DNA from: Clostridia bacterium
Lineage (GTDB): Bacteria; Bacillota; Clostridia; Oscillospirales; CAG-382
Assembly: GCA_017447445.1 (NCBI GenBank)
Contig: JAFSNK010000010.1
Coordinates: 1 to 46,970, forward strand
Reading direction: 5' to 3'
Length of the DNA: 46,970 nucleotides
The translations under genes and the position numbers were made by a program. This document shows positions 8,068 through 15,556 of this stretch, piece after piece (position 1 is the first letter of the stretch; each line of letters begins with the position of its first letter). Below the pieces are notes generated by a model. The model worked only from the letters and a program-made list of their open reading frames with translations, searched no databases and had not been told where the DNA came from.

Positions 8068-8892
8068 ATGGCGAACTACAACAGCATTGAAAAAGTTATA
8101 AGCGCGGAGATCCTTCGCACAAACGAGGACAACCTGCTGGCGAACAAGATATGCAACACCGAATTCGTCGGCGACATTAAGAAAAAGGGCGACAGCGTTG
8201 TGTTCGTAGGTCTTTCCGACCCGACCGTGTACGATTACACCGGCACCGTGACCTATGAGGACATCGACGACGCCGCCACCCAGCTTCTTGTCGACCAGGA
8301 CAAGGCGTTCTCCTTTAAGATAAAGGATATCGAGGCGCTCCGTTCCTCCATCGGTCTGCAGGAAAGCCAGACCAAGCGCGCAAGCTACCTTCTGAAAAAC
8401 GAAGTCGACACCTACGTTTTCGGGCTTTACGGCGAAGCGGGCACCACGATGTCCGCGGTATCCGTTACCCCGGCGAACGTGCTTTCCACCATTGCCGAAA
8501 TGAAGCAGACGCTTGAGGAAGCGAACGTTCCCGACGGGAAGACCTGGATAGTCGTTCCCCCGTTCGTCAAGACCAAGCTTATGCTCGCGGGGATAAAATT
8601 CCAGATCAACAACGGCGTGAACGGCACCGGAGCAGTCGCATTCACCGACGAGCTCGGCTGCGACATATTCGTTTCGAACCAGCTCGCGGTTTCCGGCGGC
8701 AACACCATGATGCTCGCGGGGTCCTATTCCTCGGTCGCATACGCCGAGCAGGTGCTGGAGACGCAGGTCATTGACCGTCTCGAAAACTCGTTCGACAAAG
8801 CCGTTCGCGGCAGACTGGTGTTCGGCGCGAAGGTCATTCGCCCGGCGGAGCTCGTCTGCTGCCCCGTAAGCGACGGCGGCAATTCCATATGA
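8068..8892 (+). CDS. major capsid (coat) protein, HK97 fold, P22-coat-like
   Basis: A 274-aa coat protein. The N-terminus (MANYNSIEKVISAEILR), the GDSVVFVGLSDPTVYDYTG strand and the QLLVDQDKAFSFKIKDIEA segment follow the pattern of short P22-type coat proteins found in Firmicutes podophages, where a GDTV strand is followed by a Q(K)xFxFxIDD(V/I) motif. The C-terminal part (VDTYVFGLYGEAG, then the WIVVPPFVKTKLM strand) fits the HK97 A-domain. It is shorter than P22 coat (430 aa), suggesting loss of the inserted domain. The SD AAAGGA is 8 nt upstream. Assembly would use the scaffold encoded upstream. Confidence 0.85.
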   Translation: MANYNSIEKVISAEILRTNEDNLLANKICNTEFVGDIKKKGDSVVFVGLSDPTVYDYTGTVTYEDIDDAATQLLVDQDKAFSFKIKDIEALRSSIGLQESQTKRASYLLKNEVDTYVFGLYGEAGTTMSAVSVTPANVLSTIAEMKQTLEEANVPDGKTWIVVPPFVKTKLMLAGIKFQINNGVNGTGAVAFTDELGCDIFVSNQLAVSGGNTMMLAGSYSSVAYAEQVLETQVIDRLENSFDKAVRGRLVFGAKVIRPAELVCCPVSDGGNSI

Positions 8893-8915
8893 TCCATTAA
8901 ACAGGAGGATGAAAA

Positions 8916-9311
8916 ATGGCTACTCAGAACATTACCGTAAACAAAACCGGCGGTTTTTATTCCGCTTCGGAGCTTAAGCTCGACGCGATAACCTCGCTTA
9001 CCAAGACAGCCGACCTTGCCGCCGACATAAGCGGCGCGGGCGACCATTTCTACGCGATCGTGGACATTCCCGCGGATTCCACCGGGACCTATTCGCTTAC
9101 CTTCAAGGCGGGCGATTACAACGAAGGCGGCAAGGATATCACCGTATCGCTCACCGCCGAGAAGCTCAACGTGATCCCGTTCACCAGTCTCGAGGCGAAG
9201 AAATACAACGGCAAGGCGATGCTCACGCTTACCACCGACAACGTACTGGGGCTTGCCGCACTCGGCGTTTCCGTCGGTGTGCTGGCGCACGTCGGAGCCG
9301 TAAACCACTAA
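8916..9311 (+). CDS. possible head decoration protein
   Basis: A 131-aa small protein directly after the coat gene, with SD AGGAGG. It is beta-rich, Thr/Ala/Gly-rich and lacks cysteine. A slightly hydrophobic end (LGLAALGVSVGVLAHVG) may be a buried strand or helix. Many phages encode a capsid-stabilising decoration protein at this position, and its strong SD next to the coat gene suggests high expression. No motif proves the role; a fibre-like or minor head protein is also possible. It is followed by a hairpin terminator that would separate capsid from connector expression. Confidence 0.55.
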   Translation: MATQNITVNKTGGFYSASELKLDAITSLTKTADLAADISGAGDHFYAIVDIPADSTGTYSLTFKAGDYNEGGKDITVSLTAEKLNVIPFTSLEAKKYNGKAMLTLTTDNVLGLAALGVSVGVLAHVGAVNH

Positions 9312-9321
9312 ACGACGCAGC

Positions 9322-9359
9322 GCGGGGAGGAGCGGCGCCTCCTTCCCCGCTTCTTTTTG
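9322..9359 (+). terminator. internal terminator/attenuator after the coat and decoration genes
   Basis: GCGGGGAGGAG pairs with CTCCTTCCCCGC (one bulge), followed by TTCTTTTTG. It lies inside the cassette, 11 bases after the decoration-like stop and 20 bases before the connector gene. Such a site would keep head proteins high and connector proteins low. Confidence 0.65.
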
Positions 9360-9377
9360 AATTCAGGAGGAATTACC

Positions 9378-9761
9378 ATGACGGGACAACAATTACTTCA
9401 ATCGGCGCTCGACCTGTGCGCCCTGCGTGAAACGGACGGAACGATACCCGCCGATTCCGCCGATATGACTCAGCGCGCGCCCGCGCTGATAAACGTACTG
9501 CTTGCCGAGAACGCCTGGCTGGACGCACGCGTTTCCAAAACGGCGCTCGCGGTCCACACGATAAGCGCGCTTTCCGACACGCTGAACGTTCACCCGTTGA
9601 TCGCTTCCGGCGTACTTCCCTACGGGCTGGCGCGGCTTTTGCTTACCGGGGAGGACGACGCTTCGGCGGCGCGGTTCGGCGAGCTGTATGAAGCCGCGCG
9701 GGCGGAAACGCTTCGCAGCGGCAGAGCCGCCGCCGGATCGGTAACGGAGGTATACGAATGA
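9378..9761 (+). CDS. head-tail connector (P22 gp4-like position)
   Basis: A 127-aa, mostly helical protein (MTGQQLLQSALDLCALRE...), which matches the short helical adaptors that ring the portal in podophages (gp4-type) and siphophages (gp15/gp6-type). The start is ATG at 9378 with AGGAGG 7 nt upstream; a longer TTG frame at 9357 overlaps the upstream terminator and is unlikely. It lies between the coat-decoration genes and the gp10-like gene, as gp4 does in P22. The gp4 of P22 is also a peptidoglycan hydrolase; I see no such motif here. The last codon overlaps the next start by 4 nt. Confidence 0.6.
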   Translation: MTGQQLLQSALDLCALRETDGTIPADSADMTQRAPALINVLLAENAWLDARVSKTALAVHTISALSDTLNVHPLIASGVLPYGLARLLLTGEDDASAARFGELYEAARAETLRSGRAAAGSVTEVYE

Positions 9762-11467
9762 GCTTCGTTACTTGCTCCGGGTTCGAAGGGCTGGACGAGC
9801 GCGTAACGCTTCAAAGCGGGATAGGAAGCTCCAGATCGATGCGAAACTTCCGGCTGAACGCCGAATCGGCGCTGGAGAAGCGCCCCAACCGCACGCTCGT
9901 TCTCGACGCCCCGGCGAAGATAGAAGGGATCTGGAAGGGCGTTATAGGCGGGAGCGAGCAAACGCTGATCTCCGCCGGAGGCACGCTGTTTTCGTTTGAC
10001 CGCGACAACGCTTCGTTAGCGACGATAGGCGCCATCGGCTCGGGAAGCTGCGATTTCTTTATGTTCGGCGGCGCGCTTTACATACTCAACGGGACGAAAT
10101 ACTGCAAATACGACGGCTCCTCGGTCTGCGAGGTGGCGGGGTACGTCCCCTGCGTGGCGGTATCCAGCGCGCCGGGCGGCGAAGGCACCCCCTACGAGCC
10201 GCTGAACGCGCTGAATCCGGCGCGCAGGCAGCTTTTTAACGGAAGCGGGACCGACACGGTCTACAAGCTTGCCGAAACCGACCTCGACAGCGTTTCTTAC
10301 GTAAAGATCGACGGCACGGAGGAGCATCACTACGTCGCCGACCTCACCGCGGGCGAGATACGGTTCACCGATCCTCCCGCAAGCGGGCTGGACAACGTGG
10401 AGGTCTGCTACGTGAAAAACGACAACGGCAGGAGCAGGATAACCAAATGCCGCAAGGCGATGCAGTTCGGCGGCAATTCCGACGGCAGGATATTCCTTTG
10501 GGGCAACCCGGATTCCCCCGACTGCCGTTTTTATTCCGATATCGCCGACGGAGTTCCGAGCGCCGAATACTTCCCGGTGAACAATTTTACGGTGATCGGC
10601 GACAGCGAGATCACCTGCATCGTGCAGCAGTACGACAGGCAGCTTATATTCACGCGCGAACGCGCATATTATTCTTACTGTGAGCTGAAAGAGGACGCGG
10701 GCGGCAGGATCCGGTCCTCGTTCCCGGTGTTCAGTCTGAACGGCGGCAAGGGCTGCCTTATAAGCACCGGGGGCTGCGTTATAGACAACCGCCCGGTGAC
10801 CTTCTGCGGCGACGGGCTGAACGTGTGGGAATCCACCGGAGTGGAGAACGAGAAGAACGCCGTGTGCGTCTCCGGCGCGCTGTGCGAAACGATGCGCTAC
10901 GCGGTGCAGGCGCTTGAAAGCGGCACGGTTCCGAAGCTGTTCGACCACCAGTACCGCCGCGAGCTGTATTTCATACTCGGTCCCGCGGCGTACGTTTACA
11001 ACTACGACACGAAGCGCTGGTATTTGCTGGACGGATTCGGCTGCGACGAATACTTCGTTTACGGAAGCGCGATCTTCTTTTCCAAGGGCACGAAGCTTTA
11101 CGTTTATTCCGACGACGAAGGGTTTTCGGATTCCGGATTCTCCTGCGTGTGGCAGAGCGCGGACACGCTTTTGGGGCAGGCGGCGGGCAGATTCGACGTT
11201 GTGAACTGCGAGGCGGACGTTTTCGTCACCGGGCCGATGGACCTTAAGCTGGAGTTCGTACAGCAGAACGGAAAAGGCGGCGCGGCGAGAGAATACGCCT
11301 TTGCCTTCGGCGACGAAGGACACAAACGCATAAGCGTGCGCCCCGCGATAAAACGCGCGCTTCCGGCGTACGTAAAGATAACCGCCTCGGGCGCGGGCGG
11401 GATAAAGATATACGGGATGACCGTTAAAACAAGAAAACGTGAAAGGAGCGACAGAAATGGCATATAA
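9758..11467 (+). CDS. P22 gp10-like packaged-DNA stabilisation / tail hub protein
   Basis: A 569-aa protein with repeated beta-blade patterns: short W/F-G-D/N loops such as GGALYILNGTKYCKYDG, NSDGRIFLWGNPDSPDC, YDRQLIFTRERAYY and YNYDTKRWYLLDGFG. This agrees with a beta-propeller, as in P22 gp10, which plugs the portal after packaging. Gene order (connector, then this gene) supports it. The last ~80 residues (MDLKLEFVQQNGKGG onward) look like a C-terminal beta domain. The stop falls 8 codons into the next gene. There is no enzymatic domain. The call is inferred from order and fold pattern. Confidence 0.6.
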   Translation: MSFVTCSGFEGLDERVTLQSGIGSSRSMRNFRLNAESALEKRPNRTLVLDAPAKIEGIWKGVIGGSEQTLISAGGTLFSFDRDNASLATIGAIGSGSCDFFMFGGALYILNGTKYCKYDGSSVCEVAGYVPCVAVSSAPGGEGTPYEPLNALNPARRQLFNGSGTDTVYKLAETDLDSVSYVKIDGTEEHHYVADLTAGEIRFTDPPASGLDNVEVCYVKNDNGRSRITKCRKAMQFGGNSDGRIFLWGNPDSPDCRFYSDIADGVPSAEYFPVNNFTVIGDSEITCIVQQYDRQLIFTRERAYYSYCELKEDAGGRIRSSFPVFSLNGGKGCLISTGGCVIDNRPVTFCGDGLNVWESTGVENEKNAVCVSGALCETMRYAVQALESGTVPKLFDHQYRRELYFILGPAAYVYNYDTKRWYLLDGFGCDEYFVYGSAIFFSKGTKLYVYSDDEGFSDSGFSCVWQSADTLLGQAAGRFDVVNCEADVFVTGPMDLKLEFVQQNGKGGAAREYAFAFGDEGHKRISVRPAIKRALPAYVKITASGAGGIKIYGMTVKTRKRERSDRNGI

Positions 11468-12500
11468 CGACGCGATAGAGCAGCTTAAAAACGCGCTTAA
11501 GGGCTATTCCGACGAGGAGGACCGCATTAAAGAGCTTTACGCGAAGGCGAAGGGCGCGATAAACGAAAGCTATGCCCGCGATATCGCGGCGGCGGAGCGC
11601 GAACGCGCCGAAAAGCGCGCGGAGGCGGAAGCCGACGCGAAGCGGCAGATACGCAATACCGACCTTACCCTGGCGGCGCGCGGGCTTGCTTTTTCCGGTG
11701 AGGCGGCGCAGACGCGTCTGGATTCGGCGCTGGGATTGAACAAGCGGCTGGCGGCGATAGACGCCGAACACGCCAGGGCGGAAAACGAGCTGGCGAAAGC
11801 GCGGCTCGAAAGCGAGACCAAGGCGGACGGCGAGGAGGCGAAACGCGTTTCCGACGCGCGCGAGGGACAGAACCGGATAAAAAGCGAGATCGCGCAGTTG
11901 GAGATAAAGCGCGAAGCCGAGCAGGCTAAGGCGGCGGAGCGCGAACGCGCGGCGGCGCCCGCGGCCGCCGCAGATACGGAGGTCTCCCCCGCGGGGAACG
12001 GCTACCGCCCTCCCGTTACGGCGCGCGTGCTTGCCGAGCAGATAATAAACTCGGTGAACTCCCGCGGCTACGTTACGAAGAGCTGGGAGATGAAAAAGAT
12101 CGCCGACAAGCTGGATAACCTGGTGAAGGGTTACGAGATCGACAAGGATTACCTCGACGACCTGATATTCACGCTTCGCGCTTACGGCTACACCGAGCCG
12201 AAGCAGGAGACCAGAAGCGCGCTGCAGATACTCGCCGACGACGCGGAAGCGTTTTACAAGAGCAGCTACGCGACCACCTACGCCGCCTGCCAGATGGCGG
12301 GGTTCAACGAGGATTATTCCACGTCCCACGCGAAGGAAAAAGCCACCGCGAAGCTTTTGGAATACGTGTACGACCGCGTTTCCGACGCGCGCGAGTTCCG
12401 CAACGTCTGCACCGTGCTCGGGATAAGCGGCGCGGAGGCGAACGAATACCTTGAAAAGCAGCGCGTCGGCGGAAAAGAGCCGGCGGAGAGCTCAAAATAA
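11457..12500 (+). CDS. coiled-coil virion-associated protein, unknown role
   Basis: A 347-aa protein. Residues ~1-175 form a long Ala/Glu/Arg-rich coiled coil; after a short Ala/Pro linker, residues ~185-347 form a compact helical C-terminal region (RVLAEQIINSVNSRGYVTK..., then ...FNEDYSTSHAKEKATAK). It starts at ATG 11457 with AAAGGAG, overlapping the gp10-like stop. In P22 the genes that follow gp10 encode the tail needle and the DNA-ejection proteins, which are helical; this could fill that role or be a minor tail protein. No enzyme motif. The strong charge pattern warns against reading weak similarities as homology. Confidence 0.55.
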   Translation: MAYNDAIEQLKNALKGYSDEEDRIKELYAKAKGAINESYARDIAAAERERAEKRAEAEADAKRQIRNTDLTLAARGLAFSGEAAQTRLDSALGLNKRLAAIDAEHARAENELAKARLESETKADGEEAKRVSDAREGQNRIKSEIAQLEIKREAEQAKAAERERAAAPAAAADTEVSPAGNGYRPPVTARVLAEQIINSVNSRGYVTKSWEMKKIADKLDNLVKGYEIDKDYLDDLIFTLRAYGYTEPKQETRSALQILADDAEAFYKSSYATTYAACQMAGFNEDYSTSHAKEKATAKLLEYVYDRVSDAREFRNVCTVLGISGAEANEYLEKQRVGGKEPAESSK

Positions 12501-12515
12501 AACGGAGGTGCGGGA

Positions 12516-12848
12516 TTGAGCGAATACATAGACGAAAACCTTTATATCCTTATACCCGTGCTCTACGCGCTCGGCGCCGCGATAAAGAAAAGCCGCATAA
12601 AGGATTGGCTTATCCCCTATATCCTCGGAGGCGCTGGGATACTGCTTTCGGTGGCTTATCTGCTTGCCGTTTCGAAGATCGGCGACGCGGCGGACGTTTT
12701 CGGGATAATATTCGCCGGGACGACGCAGGGCGTGCTCTGCGCGGCGGCGAGCGTTTACACCGACAACCTTATTAAGCAGGCGCAAAAAAGAAACGAAGAC
12801 GGAAAGGGCGGCAAAATAAATGAAAAAGATGCTGAGGACGATAGCTGA
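12516..12848 (+). CDS. phage holin (Phage_holin_5_2-like)
   Basis: A 110-aa membrane protein with three hydrophobic segments (about residues 9-24, 31-52 and 60-80) and a short charged tail ending KDAEDDS. The pattern YILIPVLYALGAAIKKSRIKD, then WLIPYILGGAGILLS, matches the small holins often found in Firmicutes prophages. It starts at TTG 12516 with GGAGGTG 7-9 nt upstream. Holins open the membrane to release endolysin; no endolysin follows, so the lysis function may be incomplete, may rely on a host enzyme, or the protein may now serve another purpose. Confidence 0.75.
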   Translation: MSEYIDENLYILIPVLYALGAAIKKSRIKDWLIPYILGGAGILLSVAYLLAVSKIGDAADVFGIIFAGTTQGVLCAAASVYTDNLIKQAQKRNEDGKGGKINEKDAEDDS

Positions 12849-12900
12849 ATGGTTCGCGCACGGCGCCGACTGCATTTATCTGCTGTTATACGGCGGCTGA
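12820..12900 (+). CDS. 26-aa peptide, possible small gene
   Basis: A short frame, MKKMLRTIAEWFAHGADCIY and six more residues, stops one base before the next start at 12902 and begins inside the end of the holin gene. It is amphipathic, with a basic start and a Leu/Tyr-rich end (LLLYGG). The tight packing suggests a real gene; an SD (GGAAAGGG, about 9-11 nt upstream) is only fair. It could also be chance. Confidence 0.35.
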   Translation: MKKMLRTIAEWFAHGADCIYLLLYGG

Positions 12901-12901
12901 A

Positions 12902-13228
12902 ATGTGGTACGAGGCGGCGGGCGAGCTGATCACGCTGGCGCTTTCCTCGGCGGGGGCGGCGGGCACCCTGCTTGCCTGCGTGTTCGCCTGGATGCTTAAA
13001 AAGGCGAGGCGCGACGCGGAACGCCACCGCGAGGAGCGTCTGAAGCTGGATATTATTCGGCTGGAGGGCGAGGAAAAGCTTTCGGAGCTGGTGTACGCGA
13101 TGGTGCGTCAGGTGCGCGGCACCGGGACCGCGCGCGAGCTGGACGACGCGGAGGAGGCGTACAGCGAATATCTTGAAAGCGCCAGAAGGATGAAAAACGA
13201 AATATTGAGCTACTACACCGCGAAATGA
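12902..13228 (+). CDS. small membrane-anchored coiled-coil protein after the holin
   Basis: A 108-aa protein with one transmembrane segment (residues ~8-33, ending AWMLKK) followed by a charged helical region rich in Arg/Glu (RRDAERHREERLKLDIIRLEG). This shape, N-terminal membrane helix plus cytoplasmic coil, is common in small proteins next to phage holins (XhlA-like or anti-holin-like), but no specific family is recognised. It is the last cassette gene, ending 20 bases before the terminator stem. No lysin is present. Confidence 0.6.
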   Translation: MWYEAAGELITLALSSAGAAGTLLACVFAWMLKKARRDAERHREERLKLDIIRLEGEEKLSELVYAMVRQVRGTGTARELDDAEEAYSEYLESARRMKNEILSYYTAK

Positions 13229-13247
13229 GCGCGGGATGAAGCGAAAA

Positions 13248-13290
13248 GGGCGGCGGGGCGCGCGATTTTTGCGCCGCGCCGCCTTTTTTG
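13248..13290 (+). terminator. strong terminator ending the capsid cassette
   Basis: GGGCGGCGGGGCGC and GCGCCGCGCCGCC form a GC-rich hairpin around a CGATTTTT loop, followed by TTTTTTG. It separates the cassette from the next operon, whose promoter starts at 13294. Confidence 0.85.
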
Positions 13291-13293
13291 TTA

Positions 13294-13322
13294 TTGAAAA
13301 AGCGGATAAAGTATGCTATTAT
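13294..13322 (+). promoter_or_regulatory. promoter of the 13342-15465 operon
   Basis: TTGAAA (13294-13299), a 17-bp spacer and TATTAT (13317-13322) lie directly after the cassette terminator and 20 bp before the next ATG, making these two genes a separate host-type unit. Confidence 0.65.
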
Positions 13323-13341
13323 ATCAAAAGAGGTGATTTGA

Positions 13342-13914
13342 ATGAACTACGACAGCGGCGCGCTTTCGCCGGACGAGAACAAGCCGATTAAAACGGTGAG
13401 CGCAAAAACCAAAAAACGGCTGTTGACGCTTGCCTTCGCCGCTTTGGGCATAATAGCGGCGGCCGGCGCGATACTTGTATTCTCGCGCATATTCCGCGGC
13501 GCGGGCACCCCGCAGAAGGCGGCGGCGGAATACGTGCGCGCCTCGCTGGTGTACGATATCGACGGAATGATAGAATACGCCTCGCCCTATGCGAAGGTCG
13601 TGCTTTACGGCAACGAACAGACGAGCGACAGACTGCTTAAAAGCTACCTTAAAAAGGCGTACGCGGAATACTCCGCCCCTTCCTACAGCGGCGACCAGAT
13701 AGTTTTCAAATTGCTTGCGGTCACCGAATACCACGAAGGCGACGACACCTTTGAAAAAATAATGAAGCGCTACGGCGAGAAAGCGGACCGGAGCGAGGTG
13801 GAAGCCGCCGCCGAGGTACAGCTTACGGTGAACGACACGAAAAGCGAAAAGACGCACAGCTATATAGTCGTGAAGATAGGTCCCTCGTGGTATTACGCAT
13901 ATACGAGCAAATAG
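13342..13914 (+). CDS. membrane-anchored protein with NTF2/DUF4878-like extracellular domain
   Basis: A 190-aa protein with a Lys-rich cytoplasmic start (~30 aa), one transmembrane helix (about 31-50, LAFAALGIIAAAGAILVF) and a soluble part beginning GTPQKAAAEYVRASLVYDIDG. The pattern 'A-AEYVRASL-DIDGMIEY' is typical of DUF4878/NTF2-like cup domains found in secreted or lipid-linked proteins of Clostridia. These are often of unknown role. It starts at 13342 with GAGGTG upstream. Nine bases separate its stop from the next start, so the two genes are likely co-transcribed. It is not part of the capsid cassette. Confidence 0.7.
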   Translation: MNYDSGALSPDENKPIKTVSAKTKKRLLTLAFAALGIIAAAGAILVFSRIFRGAGTPQKAAAEYVRASLVYDIDGMIEYASPYAKVVLYGNEQTSDRLLKSYLKKAYAEYSAPSYSGDQIVFKLLAVTEYHEGDDTFEKIMKRYGEKADRSEVEAAAEVQLTVNDTKSEKTHSYIVVKIGPSWYYAYTSK

Positions 13915-13923
13915 GAGGAGCGC

Positions 13924-15465
13924 ATGAAAAAGACAGCCACGGAACGCGGATACCGCGTTGAATACACGCTTGAAAAACCGGAATACATCGCAAACGGACA
14001 GCCGTTCGAAAACAGGTTCGACCACGGCGAATTCGTTTGCGAAACGGAAGGCGTCGGGCGGGAACGCGCCGTCGTGCGGTATGAAAAACGCCCCGGCGGG
14101 ATCTACATCTACGCCAACAACCCGGAAATGCTCGCGCCGGAGGACGTGAACGTACCCATACTTCGCACCAAGGGCATTCACGGCGACGCGGTATTCACCT
14201 TTGAGCATTCGAACTACACCGGGGAGCCGCTTCATATCGGATATCAGCTTTATAACGAGGGCGAAACCGAAGTTACGGTTACGGTTTACAATATCGGTCT
14301 GCAGTTGGAGGGCGAATGGCTCGGTCAGCGCTCCTGGAGCGATTATTTCAACCGCAGGTTCGAACTGCCGCAGGACTATTTCAGGGAAGACGGCAGCGTG
14401 GACCCGATCTACGTCGGCTGCGATTATATCGACTACACGCCGGAAAAATACGATCCGCAGACGTTTAAGATACCCTCCGGGAAATACGTATACGTTCTCG
14501 GCGGCACGAGCGCAGACGCTTTTGCGAACGCGAACGCCGGAGGCACGGCGGACAGGGAGTTCCTCCCCGGGAAATGCGGCAACGGAGTGGTGAAGTTCCG
14601 CGTAGACGGCGGCGAAGTCACCGGGACTTTCTACGCGTATAACGACGCTTCGAAGCTGGATATCCGCGCGCCGGAGCAGGGCTTTGTGACCGAAAGATAC
14701 AACGCCCGCGCGGGCAAGGTCCTTGATTACAGCAGGCAATACAAGGGCGTGGACCCGACAGCCGGACTTATTGAATCGCGGATAACCTTCGTTGTCGACG
14801 ACGACACGCCCCGCGGCAATTTGCCCGTGGTCTACGCGAAGCACGCGGACGCCGGATACGCCCGCAAAACGAAGCCGTACAACGCCTATGACTGCCGCCC
14901 GGTAATTATTGAAAGCGAAAGCTGGACCACCTCGCTGGACCCGAATAGCTGCAAGGAAGCGATAGGCAGCGATATGATGGTGTTCAACTGCGTGAGCACG
15001 GACGGGCAGCCGCTTTGCATCGACACATTCCACGCCGATTCAAGCGGGAGCGCCGCGAACATAGGCAACTGGATGGTGCAGTATACCGATAACTTCACCC
15101 TGGTGAACGCCGGAAGCAAGGAACGCACTTTCGATTTTTACAAGCGCGGGAACAAAGGCGTGCTGTTTACGATGGCGCGCGGCGAAGACGGCGGCATACT
15201 TGCCGCGAAAGCGCTTACCGGGCCTTACAGCTTCGGGAGCGAGGCGGAGATATTCGCCGGAGTCGACAGATCGCTGCTTGTCGAAAAGAACGGGCGGCTG
15301 TGGTTCCGCCTTGCCGACGGGCGCCCCTACTGCGACGCTATAGACGAGCGATCCGAAGTTATAAAGATCGCCGTTCCGCCGATGAGCGTGAAGCGGATAA
15401 GCATCGATTCGGTGATACTCGGCAACTCCTGCGGCGGGATAAAGCACTGGGTCGTTCTCGGCTGA
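13924..15465 (+). CDS. unknown 513-aa beta-rich protein
   Basis: I do not recognise this family. The protein has no signal peptide or transmembrane segment, is rich in Tyr, Gly, Asp and beta-type alternation, and seems to have several beta-sandwich-like blocks (for example TGEPLHIGYQLYNEGE and GEVTGTFYAYNDASKLDIR). Four cysteines at most are scattered. SD AGGAGGAG precedes ATG 13924. It follows the membrane protein by 9 bases. Its content (aromatic and Asn-rich, like carbohydrate-binding or surface proteins) conflicts with the missing export signal, so an unusual secretion route, a misjudged start, or a cytoplasmic role are all open. A terminator follows at 15500. Confidence 0.7.
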   Translation: MKKTATERGYRVEYTLEKPEYIANGQPFENRFDHGEFVCETEGVGRERAVVRYEKRPGGIYIYANNPEMLAPEDVNVPILRTKGIHGDAVFTFEHSNYTGEPLHIGYQLYNEGETEVTVTVYNIGLQLEGEWLGQRSWSDYFNRRFELPQDYFREDGSVDPIYVGCDYIDYTPEKYDPQTFKIPSGKYVYVLGGTSADAFANANAGGTADREFLPGKCGNGVVKFRVDGGEVTGTFYAYNDASKLDIRAPEQGFVTERYNARAGKVLDYSRQYKGVDPTAGLIESRITFVVDDDTPRGNLPVVYAKHADAGYARKTKPYNAYDCRPVIIESESWTTSLDPNSCKEAIGSDMMVFNCVSTDGQPLCIDTFHADSSGSAANIGNWMVQYTDNFTLVNAGSKERTFDFYKRGNKGVLFTMARGEDGGILAAKALTGPYSFGSEAEIFAGVDRSLLVEKNGRLWFRLADGRPYCDAIDERSEVIKIAVPPMSVKRISIDSVILGNSCGGIKHWVVLG

Positions 15466-15497
15466 TACGGGCGAAGGTCTTTTTACGGAATAAAAGC

Positions 15498-15535
15498 AAA
15501 AGCGCTTCCGGCGGTTTACCGGAAGCGCTTCTTGT
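15498..15535. terminator. bidirectional terminator between the 513-aa gene and the surface protein
   Basis: AGCGCTTCCGG and CCGGAAGCGCT are a perfect 11-bp inverted repeat around CGGTTTA. T-rich tails lie on both sides (TCTTGTTTTC rightward; TTTGCTTTTA on the minus strand), so it can end transcripts from both converging genes. Confidence 0.85.
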
Positions 15536-15556
15536 TTTCAGGCGACGGTTTTTTGA

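Larger units (their letters stand above)
4212..13228 (+). mobile_element. P22-like capsid and DNA-packaging gene cassette (defective prophage or domesticated particle)
   Basis: Eleven supported genes plus one possible 26-codon gene run rightward in the order TerS, TerL, portal, scaffold, coat, decoration-like, gp4-like, gp10-like, coiled-coil protein, holin, two small genes. This matches the head-gene order of P22-type podoviruses (3-2-1-8-5-4-10). There is no integrase, excisionase, repressor, replication, tail-spike or recognisable lysin gene in or beside it, and it ends at a terminator at 13248-13290. All frames are open except for a question at the TerS start. Base composition looks like the flanking host genes, suggesting long residence. 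Whether particles form is unknown. Confidence 0.75.

Noticed and set aside
13324..15033. 569-codon minus-strand frame over the 13342-15465 genes
   Set aside because: No SD or family motif, and the plus-strand frames have SDs, promoter and terminator.
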